Of a stretch of 29,852 nt of DNA, positions 6,337 to 12,815 are shown in pieces. Source of the DNA: Patescibacteria group bacterium (GTDB lineage Bacteria; Patescibacteriota; Patescibacteriia; 2-12-FULL-60-25); NCBI GenBank assembly GCA_018817245.1, contig JAHIUG010000076.1:1-29852 (forward strand), written 5' to 3'. Position numbers and translations under genes: made by a program. The notes beneath the pieces were generated by a model. It searched no databases and had not been told where the DNA came from. It was given only the letters and a program-made list of their open reading frames with translations. Numbering within the stretch: the first letter of the stretch is position 1; each line of letters starts with the position of its first letter.

Positions 6337-7238
6337 TATTTTTTCTTCACATCAAACCCGCCAAACTGACTACGAAGCGCCATAATTATTTGTGCCTCAT
6401 AACTCGGCCGCGTTTGGCTTTTTTTGCGCGCGTTCAAAGCTGTGTGAATTACACGATCAAAAACTCCGAGCTTGTGTGCTTCCTTTACAGTCCACCGTCC
6501 ACCGCCTGTTTCATCCGCACGACCGCTAACTTTTGTAAGATCATTCCCAAATTCCTCATACGCATTTTCCAAACAACCCATTAAATGCGACTCAATCACA
6601 CTTCCATTTTTATAAATCCCAGCAACCTGCTTAAGATCGATGGAATAATATGTGGCCGCCTTCATAACAGCAAAGCCCTCTGCCATGGCTTGCATCATGC
6701 CGTATTCAATTCCGTTATGCACCATTTTCACGAAATGTCCTGCTCCGGATTCACCCACATGTCCGTAACCGCCTTTGCAAGATAAATCTGCGAACAACTT
6801 AGCATAACGCTTGTATTGAGATTTGGGACCGCCAACCATTAAACACGCTCCCTTCCGCGTACTCTCAGGACCTCCGCCCACTCCCACATCCAAAAAATTA
6901 ATTTTGCGTTTAGATAATTTGCGAGCGCGAGAAATCGAATCTTGGTAAAACGAATTGCCGCCATCAATTATTGTATCTCGCGCTTTCAGGTTCGGAGATA
7001 ATTGACTGATGATTCCCTGCACATTTTCGTACGGCACCATGATCCAAATTGTTCGTGGCGCTTTCAAATCTTCTGCCAATTCTTTCAAAGATTTTGCAAC
7101 TGTCACACCTTTTTTACGCGCCATTTTTTGCACGGCTTTTTTATCAACATCAAAAACTGTGACGCTATGACCTTTTTCAAGAAGACGCATCACCATTGCT
7201 TGTCCCATTTTTCCAAGACCAACATAACCAAGGTGCAT
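6336..7238 (-). CDS. gnd: 6-phosphogluconate dehydrogenase, short form
   Basis: Oxidative decarboxylation of 6-phosphogluconate to ribulose 5-phosphate in the pentose phosphate pathway. The Rossmann motif GLGKMG is at 7-12, the substrate loop GGNSFYQD at 93-100, and the catalytic block GAGHFVKMVHNGIEYG at 165-180 holds K171, N175 and E178. At 300 residues it belongs to the short (GndA/YqeC-type) form that lacks the long C-terminal tail; such forms often prefer NAD. Its stop codon TAG lies at the edge of heptad array A1. With the PRPP-synthase-like and phosphoribosyltransferase genes next to it, it suggests a ribose-phosphate supply module. Confidence 0.93.
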   Translation of the reverse strand: MHLGYVGLGKMGQAMVMRLLEKGHSVTVFDVDKKAVQKMARKKGVTVAKSLKELAEDLKAPRTIWIMVPYENVQGIISQLSPNLKARDTIIDGGNSFYQDSISRARKLSKRKINFLDVGVGGGPESTRKGACLMVGGPKSQYKRYAKLFADLSCKGGYGHVGESGAGHFVKMVHNGIEYGMMQAMAEGFAVMKAATYYSIDLKQVAGIYKNGSVIESHLMGCLENAYEEFGNDLTKVSGRADETGGGRWTVKEAHKLGVFDRVIHTALNARKKSQTRPSYEAQIIMALRSQFGGFDVKKK

Positions 7239-7265
7239 AATTTCTTTTGTAATTATAACACATTA

Positions 7266-7293
7266 CTCGTAACACGTAGCTCGTAACACGTAA
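7266..7293. repeat. Heptad array, CGTAA family
   Basis: Four 7-bp units CTCGTAA, CACGTAG, CTCGTAA, CACGTAA (equally a 14-bp unit repeated twice). On the opposite strand the 14-bp unit matches the array at 28942-28969 with two differences. It lies between the gnd start and the promoter of the membrane-protein gene. Confidence 0.85.
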
Positions 7294-7304
7294 CATATCT
7301 AGTC

Positions 7305-7333
7305 TTGACATTTCATCCGATTTTTGATAAACC
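7305..7333 (+). promoter_or_regulatory. Promoter of membrane paralogue 1
   Basis: TTGACA (7305-7310), 17 bp, TAAACC (7328-7333). The same pair with identical spacing precedes the paralogue (8770-8798), and both are followed 5 bp later by CGGTTCATT, so the transcription-start region is conserved too. The conservation supports function despite the weak -10. Confidence 0.8.
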
Positions 7334-7371
7334 TAACGCGGTTCATTACAACTTGAGAAGGGAGAACGAGC

Positions 7372-8646
7372 ATGCAGTGGATTAAATGGAAAGAATTTTT
7401 TGTACGCTATTCCGTCGGTCTGTTTTGCACGGGCGTCGGCATTGTGATTTGGATGCTGATTTTTGGAATTGTCAGTCTGGCCAAATCAACAAACAACAAT
7501 GGAGTAGATACGCATAATCAGGCCGCTCTCAAAGATTGGGAAAATCGTGCTGTTCCGATCCTGCTCAGGAACGCGGTCATCAAATCGCTGGAAGCCGGTT
7601 CGGTGGCCGGCATTGAATTTCCCAAAGGTACGGAAAATGAGGAAGCTTTTTTGAAGCTGGCTCTGCTGGTGGTTAACGGCAAGACCGCTGACGCAAGGAT
7701 CCGGGCTTTCAAGGACTTCCACAAGGTTTCGGAAATCCCGGTAAACACAAGCTATGGATTAGTCGTGGCGCTCCAGAACGAAAAACTCACGCCTTCAGAG
7801 CGCTATGACAAGCTGTACGCATATATAATTTCCAATCAGGCGCAAAGCAAATCCGAAACCATGATCATGCATGACCTGACGCGCGACTGGCTCAAAGGCG
7901 CTCGACCTGAACTCAAAGAACTGCCTGACAAACCAAAGGCCGAAGAGCCATACGTCTACAACTGGTTTGCTCTGACCATTTTTGCTCTGGTGCTGTACGC
8001 ACTGGCGCAAATCATAATGGGCTTTTTCTACTTCGGAGATACCAATGATCGCTATGGCAACCGTCAGTACGACACATGGGCTATTCCGGCCAATCCTCTG
8101 GGCTGGCTGCTCATGATCCCGTTCGCGCCCGCGTTCGCGTTCCCTTGGATCGGACGCGGTGTGTATTGGGCCATTATGTGGCCGGCTACCTGGCTGGTTT
8201 GGCAATCCGGCCGAGGCTTGAAGTGGGCGCTGGTGGATTTCGATCTGTCTGTGCCGCCGCGGAAGATTCGCGAATGGCGTGAAACCAGGCGCGAAGCTAA
8301 ACGGCGGAAACGCGCCGCCGAAGAGGTTCGGGCCGCCGAAGAGGCTGTGCTGGGTCAGGATGTCATCCGAGCCGGACTGAAGCTCAAGCATCTGCAAGAG
8401 CTTGCCAAACTCGAGAAGGACAAAGTGATGAGCGCAAAGCTCGGCAAAATTGCCGCTCGGCTCGAAGATGTGGCTAAGTCGCGTCGAAAGCACCATACGA
8501 TCAAAGATCAGGACGGTTCGGATACGGATGGAAGTCTGTCCGAGATGATCGACGACTTGTCTATGGTTGTGGAAGGTTTGGCTGAGGCTGAAACGGCGGA
8601 CAGCTCGGGACTGATCCCGATCAAATCCAAAACCGTTGCAGCCTAA
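7372..8646 (+). CDS. Membrane protein of unknown function, paralogue 1
   Basis: I do not recognise the family. The 424 residues comprise an N-terminal membrane helix (about 14-37), a helical domain of about 150 residues probably outside the membrane, two further hydrophobic regions (about 198-218 and 230-270), and a charged, probably coiled-coil cytosolic tail (about 275-390) rich in Ala, Glu, Lys and Arg. It is clearly paralogous to the next gene: both have EFP(K/G)GT, LTPSERY(D/K)K and the same order of segments. A good ribosome site (GAGAAGGGAGAA) lies 6 bp before the ATG and is shared with the paralogue. Codons look more GC-rich than in paralogue 2. A perfect palindrome and a terminator follow it, so the two are separate transcripts. 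Confidence 0.85.
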   Translation: MQWIKWKEFFVRYSVGLFCTGVGIVIWMLIFGIVSLAKSTNNNGVDTHNQAALKDWENRAVPILLRNAVIKSLEAGSVAGIEFPKGTENEEAFLKLALLVVNGKTADARIRAFKDFHKVSEIPVNTSYGLVVALQNEKLTPSERYDKLYAYIISNQAQSKSETMIMHDLTRDWLKGARPELKELPDKPKAEEPYVYNWFALTIFALVLYALAQIIMGFFYFGDTNDRYGNRQYDTWAIPANPLGWLLMIPFAPAFAFPWIGRGVYWAIMWPATWLVWQSGRGLKWALVDFDLSVPPRKIREWRETRREAKRRKRAAEEVRAAEEAVLGQDVIRAGLKLKHLQELAKLEKDKVMSAKLGKIAARLEDVAKSRRKHHTIKDQDGSDTDGSLSEMIDDLSMVVEGLAEAETADSSGLIPIKSKTVAA

Positions 8647-8686
8647 GCTGCCCCTTCTTCTGATTCGCTCCTTTCTCCAATACATC

Positions 8687-8722
8687 TCGTCTCTCGGAGA
8701 CGTTAACGTCTCCGAGAGACGA
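8687..8722. repeat. Perfect 36-bp palindrome
   Basis: The 18-bp arm TCGTCTCTCGGAGACGTT is followed directly by its exact reverse complement with no spacer. It lies between the stop of paralogue 1 and its terminator. As RNA it folds to a very stable hairpin; as DNA it is a potential cruciform or protein site. Confidence 0.95.
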
Positions 8723-8727
8723 ATCTT

Positions 8728-8757
8728 AACCGTGTGCTCTTGCATGCGGTTTTTTTT
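8728..8757 (+). terminator. Intrinsic terminator of paralogue 1
   Basis: AACCG pairs with CGGTT and an inner TGC with GCA, followed by a run of T. It stands 6 bp after the perfect palindrome. Confidence 0.8.
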
Positions 8758-8769
8758 ATTGGTTGATAC

Positions 8770-8798
8770 TTGACATTTTGGTTAAAAACTGGTAAACC
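8770..8798 (+). promoter_or_regulatory. Promoter of membrane paralogue 2
   Basis: TTGACA (8770-8775), 17 bp, TAAACC (8793-8798), then 5 bp and CGGTTCATT, matching the promoter at 7305-7333 in sequence and spacing while the 17-bp spacer differs. Confidence 0.8.
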
Positions 8799-8824
8799 AA
8801 ATCCGGTTCATTGGACAACAAAAC

Positions 8825-8849
8825 TGTAGCCGCAGGTCTTTGGTCTGCG
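8825..8849 (+). repeat. GCAGG hairpin element, copy 2, inside a 5' leader
   Basis: It begins TGTAGCCGCAGGTC and ends GGTCTGCG and is a near copy of 1767-1791. It sits between the start region and the ribosome site of paralogue 2, where paralogue 1 has only a short ACAACTT, so comparison of the two leaders shows it as an insertion. Confidence 0.8.
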
Positions 8850-8870
8850 ACTGGAGAAGGGAGAAAAGAC

Positions 8871-9989
8871 ATGAGGTGGATTAGCGGACGAAAGTTTTTG
8901 GTACGAAACAGTATCAGTCTGACTGTACTCGGAATATTTGTGCTTCTTTGGACTGTATTTGTCTGGGCCTCTGTGATAAAAAACAATCGCAAGAACAAAG
9001 AAATTCAGACGCAAAACGAGAGAACAAGACGGGAATGGGTCAAAAACACTAATCCGATCCAACTGCACAACGCTACTGTCAAAATGTTGCGCACTGGCAA
9101 AGTTGATGATGCCGAGTTTCCGGGCGGTACTTGGCAAATGAAAAGGTACATCCATCTTATGATGGTTATGGGAGATTCAAATTCTACTTCGGAACAAAGG
9201 TTGCAAGCCTTTCTTACATACCGGGGCTATTCGCAAAACCAGGGCATTGTATCCGTTCCAGAAGACACAACTCTTGGCGTCAATAAAGCAATCAACGATG
9301 CGGAACTTACGCCAAGCGAGCGTTACAAAAAAATGCGAACTTATGCTGACCCTCGCTATGTAAAAGGATACATGTATCATGAAGAATACTTAATGGTTCA
9401 AGATATTTTGGATACTTGGGCAAGAGAGCCTAATCACTACACACGCGGAAAAATGGAACTGCCACCAAAACCCGTGTTAAAACAACCCGTAGTGTATTCA
9501 AGCTTAGCTCAGGATATTTCTGCTATTGGTTTCTACATCATACTGCAAATCATCGTGTCGCTTTTGTACTTTTCCCGGAAGCGTGGTGAAAAACGCTGGG
9601 CATTAACCAAGCATCCGCTGGGCTTGATCTATATCCTGGCTAACCTGCCCGGATTCAGTCTACCTTTGATAGGCCACGGCATTGCATCGATCGGAAAAAA
9701 GTCAGGCGAAAAGAGGAATCTGCGCCGTACTGCAATGAGAAACGAAGAAATCGAAAAGCGACTCCTAGAGATTGCTCAAGAAGCCATTGCACGTGACGAG
9801 GAGCGTATAAGCCTTCGTTCTGAACTAGCTCGGATCAATGATCCGTATCGCAAACCTCCGCCAGAATCAATCGAAGCTGCTGCGGAAGAAGAAGTTAATG
9901 CAGCTGAAGAAGCTGAAGCTGATGAGAAATCGGCAGCTGTATCCAAACGTGCTGAAGCTCCGGTAGCCACGGCTTGCGACGTGGCTTGA
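8871..9989 (+). CDS. Membrane protein of unknown function, paralogue 2
   Basis: Paralogue of the preceding gene, with no recognised family. The open frame continues 60 bp upstream to 8811, but I choose the ATG at 8871: it is preceded by GGAGAAGGGAGAAAAGAC, which matches the ribosome site of paralogue 1, and the proteins then align from residue 1 (MRWISGRKF with MQWIKWKEF). From this start it is 372 residues: a membrane helix at about 12-32, a helical domain with EFPGGT and LTPSERYKK, two hydrophobic segments at about 217-236 and 251-270, and a charged tail ending in an Ala/Glu-rich stretch. Its stop codon TGA forms part of the -35 of the following tRNA-like gene. A two-component membrane complex or duplicated surface function is possible but not shown. 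Confidence 0.85.
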   Translation: MRWISGRKFLVRNSISLTVLGIFVLLWTVFVWASVIKNNRKNKEIQTQNERTRREWVKNTNPIQLHNATVKMLRTGKVDDAEFPGGTWQMKRYIHLMMVMGDSNSTSEQRLQAFLTYRGYSQNQGIVSVPEDTTLGVNKAINDAELTPSERYKKMRTYADPRYVKGYMYHEEYLMVQDILDTWAREPNHYTRGKMELPPKPVLKQPVVYSSLAQDISAIGFYIILQIIVSLLYFSRKRGEKRWALTKHPLGLIYILANLPGFSLPLIGHGIASIGKKSGEKRNLRRTAMRNEEIEKRLLEIAQEAIARDEERISLRSELARINDPYRKPPPESIEAAAEEEVNAAEEAEADEKSAAVSKRAEAPVATACDVA

Positions 9990-10014
9990 CAAAAAATGCA
10001 GTCTATCACATACT
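9986..10014 (+). promoter_or_regulatory. Promoter of the tRNA-like gene
   Basis: TTGACA (9986-9991), 17 bp, CATACT (10009-10014, four of six consensus bases). The predicted start is about 10021, 8 bp before the tRNA-like sequence. The -35 overlaps the stop codon of the previous gene. Confidence 0.6.
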
Positions 10015-10028
10015 GGTGCTCGTCCGCT

Positions 10029-10101
10029 GCTGGGATAGCCAAGCGGTTAAGGCAACAGGCCAAACCCCTGTTATTCCGTGGTTCAATTCCACGTCCCAGC
10101 A
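10029..10101 (+). tRNA. tRNA-like gene with abnormal anticodon loop
   Basis: All tRNA arms fold: acceptor GCTGGGA with TCCCAGC, D-arm GCC-AAGCGGTTAA-GGC, anticodon stem ACAGG with CCTGT, variable loop TATTC, T-arm CGTGG-TTCAATT-CCACG, discriminator A. The body resembles tRNA-Gln. The anticodon loop is CCAAACC, so position 33 is C instead of the near-universal U and position 37 is C instead of a purine; the formal anticodon would be AAA. CCA is not encoded. It has its own promoter and a terminator follows at 10160. It may be a tRNA-derived RNA, a degenerate tRNA or a non-standard tRNA. The fold is certain; amino-acid identity cannot be assigned. Confidence 0.7.
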
Positions 10102-10159
10102 CAACTGAGTAATCAACGCCCATCTCGTCTTGTCCTCTTTTCATTCGCTCTCCTCCCCC

Positions 10160-10193
10160 GAGCCCCGATCACTACTGGTCGGGGCTCTTTTTT
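10160..10193 (+). terminator. Intrinsic terminator after the tRNA-like gene
   Basis: GAGCCCCGA pairs with TCGGGGCTC around a 10-base loop and T6 follows. Confidence 0.92.
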
Positions 10194-10272
10194 ATATGCC
10201 TACGATATCGCGCATCTTTAACAAATTTACGAATTCTTTTGTAATATAGAAAAAATTAAAAGTAGGAGCGGA

Positions 10273-10301
10273 TTGACAACCGAAATAAAATACGTCATGA
10301 T
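10273..10301 (+). promoter_or_regulatory. Promoter of tRNA-Gln
   Basis: TTGACA (10273-10278), 17 bp, CATGAT (10296-10301). The predicted start is just before the tRNA at 10312. The 79 bp between the previous terminator and this promoter are AT-rich and show no other feature. Confidence 0.7.
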
Positions 10302-10311
10302 AGCTGCGCTT

Positions 10312-10385
10312 TCGGGGGTCGTCTAATGGTAGGACTCCAGGTTTTGGTCCTGGCTATCGGGGTTCAAATCCCTGCCCCCGAACCA
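10312..10385 (+). tRNA. tRNA-Gln (anticodon TTG)
   Basis: Acceptor TCGGGGG with CCCCCGA, D-arm GTCTAATGGTAGGAC, anticodon stem CCAGG with CCTGG around TTTTGGT (U33, anticodon TTG), T-loop TTCAAAT, discriminator A and encoded CCA at 10383-10385. It has its own promoter and terminator. Confidence 0.97.
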
Positions 10386-10420
10386 AAGAAAACACACTGC
10401 TATTGGCAGTGTGTTTTCTT
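10386..10420 (+). terminator. Intrinsic terminator of tRNA-Gln
   Basis: A 15-bp stem AAGAAAACACACTGC with GCAGTGTGTTTTCTT around a 5-base loop starts directly after the CCA. The right arm provides the T-rich tract. Its symmetry would also allow use from the other strand. Confidence 0.85.
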
Positions 10421-10585
10421 ATAATCACTAATGAATTACACAATTACATTTGCCCTCTTATCTGAGCTATTGCTATATTCCTTATTATTTGTTACTATCT
10501 CTACTCACAGTGACATAGCAAGATTGATGACGTCACTTTTTTGCTAGGCCACTGTAATATTGTTTAATTCTTAAGAATCTAAACT

Positions 10586-10729
10586 ATGTTTCAAGACGAA
10601 GACACAATGACTCCAGTAGTCCCAACTGACGAGCCAGCCGAAGAAGCAGCTCCAGTTGTGGAAGAAGAGGCACCAGCCGAAGAAGCAGCTTCAGACGAAG
10701 CAGCTCCAGAGGCACCAGCCGCTGAGTAA
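10586..10729 (+). CDS. Small acidic Ala/Pro/Glu-rich protein, 47 residues
   Basis: The frame runs from ATG (10586) to TAA and encodes MFQDEDTMTPVVPTDE followed by three imperfect repeats of the type EPAEEAAP. It has no basic residue, no cysteine and no hydrophobic core, so it should be disordered and very acidic. Support for a real gene is a terminator 5 bp after the stop, the AT-rich promoter-like upstream region (TAATAT at about 10555) and the clean protein-like repeat pattern. No Shine-Dalgarno is present, but a perfect ATTCTTAAGAAT palindrome lies 7 bp before the ATG. Function is unknown; related Glu/Ala/Pro-rich tails are found on many bacterial nucleic-acid or ribosome-associated proteins. 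Confidence 0.72.
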   Translation: MFQDEDTMTPVVPTDEPAEEAAPVVEEEAPAEEAASDEAAPEAPAAE

Positions 10730-10734
10730 AAAAT

Positions 10735-10767
10735 AAACCCCCGCTTTAACAGAGGGGGTTTTGTTTT
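10735..10767 (+). terminator. Intrinsic terminator of the small acidic gene
   Basis: AAACCCCC pairs with GGGGGTTT (10735-10742 with 10754-10761) and TTGTTTT follows. Confidence 0.9.
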
Positions 10768-10772
10768 CTATA

Positions 10773-10842
10773 AGTATTGAGTATGCAGTATTCAGTATTT
10801 TTTTGAACATACTCGATACCGTATACTGTATACCGCATACTA
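10773..10842. repeat. Heptad array A2, 10 units in perfect register
   Basis: Units are AGTATTG, AGTATGC, AGTATTC, AGTATTT, TTTTGAA, CATACTC, GATACCG, TATACTG, TATACCG, CATACTA. Left units are GTAT words and right units their ATAC complements, so it is a palindromic heptad array like A1. The last unit includes the complement of the ftsX stop codon TAG, exactly as A1 does for gnd. Confidence 0.92.
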
Positions 10843-11760
10843 TTTCTTTAGATATTTCCCAACCGCTGCCCATGATGATGCAGCCACAAGCAGGACAAGC
10901 GCCCCGCCCTCTAATGCAATCAGTTGCCACAAATTTTTTACAAAGAACGTACGCAGTCCCGGATCAGCTCCGTCAAAAAACGAAATCAACCGCGGCTCTA
11001 AAAGATAAATCGCACCGACGATAACCCCTGCTGATATGATCATTGCGATCACGGCAATCAAAACTCCTTCCAATACTAACGGCATCCTCACAAAAGACCC
11101 GGAAGCGCCAACGAGTCTCATGACGCCAATTTCTTGTCGTTGAGTATAGATCGCCACACGAACCGCATTGTACACAATCAAAACTGAGAATAGAGCGAAT
11201 ACTCCGATCAAAATCAATCCGAACAAGCGCGCGGATTTTCCAATATCTCGAACTTGATTAATTGCCTCAGCATGATCATCGTAAGTTTTTGACTCAACTG
11301 CAAATTCAAATTGCGGATTTTTTAGCGCTTCAATAAGAAATGGATAATCTTTGGTTTTCTTGGCTTTTAGAATCATGGATGCGCCCAGCGGGTTCTGATC
11401 CAGCTCAGCTAAAGCTTCAAGAATCTTTGGGTCATCAGCATGCAATTCTTTAAAAGATTCCAGCGCTTGATCTCGCGTAAGCAAATTCGCACTCTTGACT
11501 TGTGGCAACGATGCCATAAAAAATTGCGCTTGCTGCAATACCGCTTCTGGTGTGTCAGGTATAAAGTAAACGGAAATATCTATCTTTTTTTCAAGAGCGG
11601 AAACCGCGCTCTCCATTAAAGCGTTAACGCCGACCAAAACGTTCACAGACAAAAGAGCCAGCACCAATACGAAAACCGTGGCCAGTCCGATCCAGGCGTT
11701 GCGGATAAAATTTTTCCAGGCGTAAGAAATGATTCGCCAAGGTGTAACTGCTAGACTCAT
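10840..11760 (-). CDS. ftsX: Cell-division protein FtsX
   Basis: Membrane partner of FtsE; the pair acts as a mechanotransmitter that activates peptidoglycan hydrolases at the septum. The four-helix topology of FtsX is visible: TM1 about 22-45, an external loop of about 120 residues (ALEKKIDISVYFIP onward), TM2 about 175-200, TM3 about 225-250 and TM4 about 275-300. The conserved cytosolic segment QRQEIGVMRLVGAS (about 207-221) lies between TM2 and TM3. At 306 residues it is normal length. It lies 59 bp downstream of ftsE on the same strand with a heptad array between. Its TAG stop is within the terminal unit of array A2. Confidence 0.95.
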   Translation of the reverse strand: MSLAVTPWRIISYAWKNFIRNAWIGLATVFVLVLALLSVNVLVGVNALMESAVSALEKKIDISVYFIPDTPEAVLQQAQFFMASLPQVKSANLLTRDQALESFKELHADDPKILEALAELDQNPLGASMILKAKKTKDYPFLIEALKNPQFEFAVESKTYDDHAEAINQVRDIGKSARLFGLILIGVFALFSVLIVYNAVRVAIYTQRQEIGVMRLVGASGSFVRMPLVLEGVLIAVIAMIISAGVIVGAIYLLEPRLISFFDGADPGLRTFFVKNLWQLIALEGGALVLLVAASSWAAVGKYLKK

Positions 11761-11764
11761 AATT

Positions 11765-11814
11765 TAGTTGGTGGTTTGTAGGTTAATTCATTAGCCCATT
11801 GGCCCTTCTGCCCT
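11765..11814. repeat. Heptad array between ftsE and ftsX
   Basis: Units TAGTTGG, TGGTTTG, TAGGTTA, ATTCATT, AGCCCAT, TGGCCCT, then an 8-bp TCTGCCCT. The array occupies almost the whole gap inside the ftsE-ftsX operon. Confidence 0.7.
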
Positions 11815-11819
11815 TCAGC

Positions 11820-12500
11820 TTATAACAGATACTTCCCATGACTGTGATCAGCGACTACTTGCCCGTCAGCCAGTGTTACGACCCTTCTGCGCAAGCCGTT
11901 AACAACCTCGCGGTCATGCGTTACCAGTACAACCGTTGTTCCAAACTTATTAATTTTTTCCAGAAGATCGATGATCTCGCGTGTATTGAGAGTATCTAAA
12001 TTTCCCGTGGGCTCATCTGCCAACAAAATTTTTGGACGGTGCACCAAGGAGCGCGCAATCACAACTCTTTGCTGCTCACCTCCGGAAAGTTGATGCGGAA
12101 AGCGCTTGTGCTTCTCCTCAAGACCAACAATTTTTAAAACTTGCGGTACCACATCTCGAATTCTTTTATTTGGCACGCCCGCAACTTCAAGTGCAAACGC
12201 AACATTTTCCCAAACCGTTTTTTTGGGAAGAAGTTTGAAATCCTGAAATACAACTCCAATCTGCCGACGAAGAGACGGTATCTCACGATTTTTAATTCTT
12301 GTAATATCCCAACCGCCGATTTCAATCTTTCCGCTCGTAGCTATTTCTTCGGCAATCAATAACTTGGCGAGAGTGGTTTTCCCTGTTCCGCTCTGACCAA
12401 CGATAGATACAAACTCACCCGGCTCAATTAGCAAAGACACATCCTTCAAACCATAGGAATCGGCTGAATACTTTTTTGTTACGTTGTTAAGAGTGATCAT
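11820..12500 (-). CDS. ftsE: Cell-division ATP-binding protein FtsE
   Basis: ABC ATPase that works with FtsX at the division site. Walker A GQSGTGKTT is at 35-43, the Q-loop in VVFQDFKLLP at 83-92, the signature LSGGEQQR at 138-145, Walker B ILLADEP at 158-164 and the H-loop in VTHD. At 226 residues it is full length, and the sequence DFKLLPKKTVWENVAFALEV is typical of FtsE rather than of transport ATPases. ftsX follows. A heptad array covers the 38 bp before the ATG, and no Shine-Dalgarno is visible. Confidence 0.97.
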   Translation of the reverse strand: MITLNNVTKKYSADSYGLKDVSLLIEPGEFVSIVGQSGTGKTTLAKLLIAEEIATSGKIEIGGWDITRIKNREIPSLRRQIGVVFQDFKLLPKKTVWENVAFALEVAGVPNKRIRDVVPQVLKIVGLEEKHKRFPHQLSGGEQQRVVIARSLVHRPKILLADEPTGNLDTLNTREIIDLLEKINKFGTTVVLVTHDREVVNGLRRRVVTLADGQVVADHSHGKYLL

Positions 12501-12503
12501 AGT

Positions 12504-12538
12504 TTCGAATTTCGAATGTCGTATTTCGAATGTCGTGT
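12504..12538. repeat. Heptad array, TTCGAAT family
   Basis: Five units TTCGAAT, TTCGAAT, GTCGTAT, TTCGAAT, GTCGTGT, located directly upstream of the ftsE start codon. The words are the reverse complement of the ATTCGAC array at 16437-16464. Confidence 0.88.
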
Positions 12539-12550
12539 TGTAGGTATTTT

Positions 12551-12580
12551 AACTCAAAACCCGCCTTTTGCGAAGGCGGG
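12551..12580 (-). terminator. Intrinsic terminator of the tRNA-Gly/tRNA-Thr transcript
   Basis: On the minus strand CCCGCCTT pairs with AAGGCGGG and TTTTGAG follows. Confidence 0.88.
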
Positions 12581-12586
12581 TCCTGA

Positions 12587-12662
12587 TGGAGCCAGCTCCG
12601 GGATTCGAACCCGGGACCTCTGCTTTACGAAAGCATTGCTCTACCAACTGAGCTAAGCTGGC
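12587..12662 (-). tRNA. tRNA-Thr (anticodon CGT)
   Basis: Acceptor GCCAGCT with AGCTGGC, D-arm GCTCAGTTGGTAGAGC, anticodon loop TTCGTAA (U33, anticodon CGT), T-arm CCGGG-TTCGAAT-CCCGG, discriminator T and encoded CCA at the 3' end. It lies 1 bp after tRNA-Gly in the same transcript. Confidence 0.96.
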
Positions 12663-12663
12663 C

Positions 12664-12738
12664 TGGAGCGGGTAACGAGAATCGAACTCGTCTCTTATGC
12701 TTGGGAAGCACACATAATTGCCACTATACGATACCCGC
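12664..12738 (-). tRNA. tRNA-Gly (anticodon CCC)
   Basis: Acceptor GCGGGTA with TACCCGC, D-arm GTATAGTGGCAATTAT, anticodon stem TGTGC with GCATA around TTCCCAA (U33, anticodon CCC), T-arm ACGAG-TTCGATT-CTCGT, discriminator T and encoded CCA. Confidence 0.96.
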
Positions 12739-12762
12739 ATATTTATTACTAAAACCGTCGGC

Positions 12763-12791
12763 ATTATACCGATTAGTGATCAATTAATCAA
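12763..12791 (-). promoter_or_regulatory. Promoter of the tRNA-Gly/tRNA-Thr operon
   Basis: On the minus strand TTGATT (12791-12786), 17 bp, perfect TATAAT (12768-12763); the predicted start is about 18 bp before tRNA-Gly. Confidence 0.75.
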
Positions 12792-12815
12792 TACCTAATA
12801 AGCTAAAAAGCTAAT

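Noticed and set aside
7795..8745. Long open frame on the minus strand opposite membrane paralogue 1
   Set aside because: It is the shadow of the GC-richer plus-strand gene, with Arg/His/Gln-rich composition and no family features.
8811..8870. Upstream start of membrane paralogue 2 at 8811
   Set aside because: It would translate the start region and the inserted hairpin; the ribosome site and alignment with paralogue 1 support 8871.
10029..10101. tRNA-Trp reading of the CCA in the loop
   Set aside because: Placing CCA at 34-36 destroys the anticodon stem; the perfect ACAGG/CCTGT stem fixes the loop as CCAAACC.
10431..10547. 38-codon hydrophobic open frame (MNYTITFALLSELLLYS...)
   Set aside because: No ribosome site, no promoter of its own and no recognisable family; it lies directly after the tRNA-Gln terminator and may be chance.
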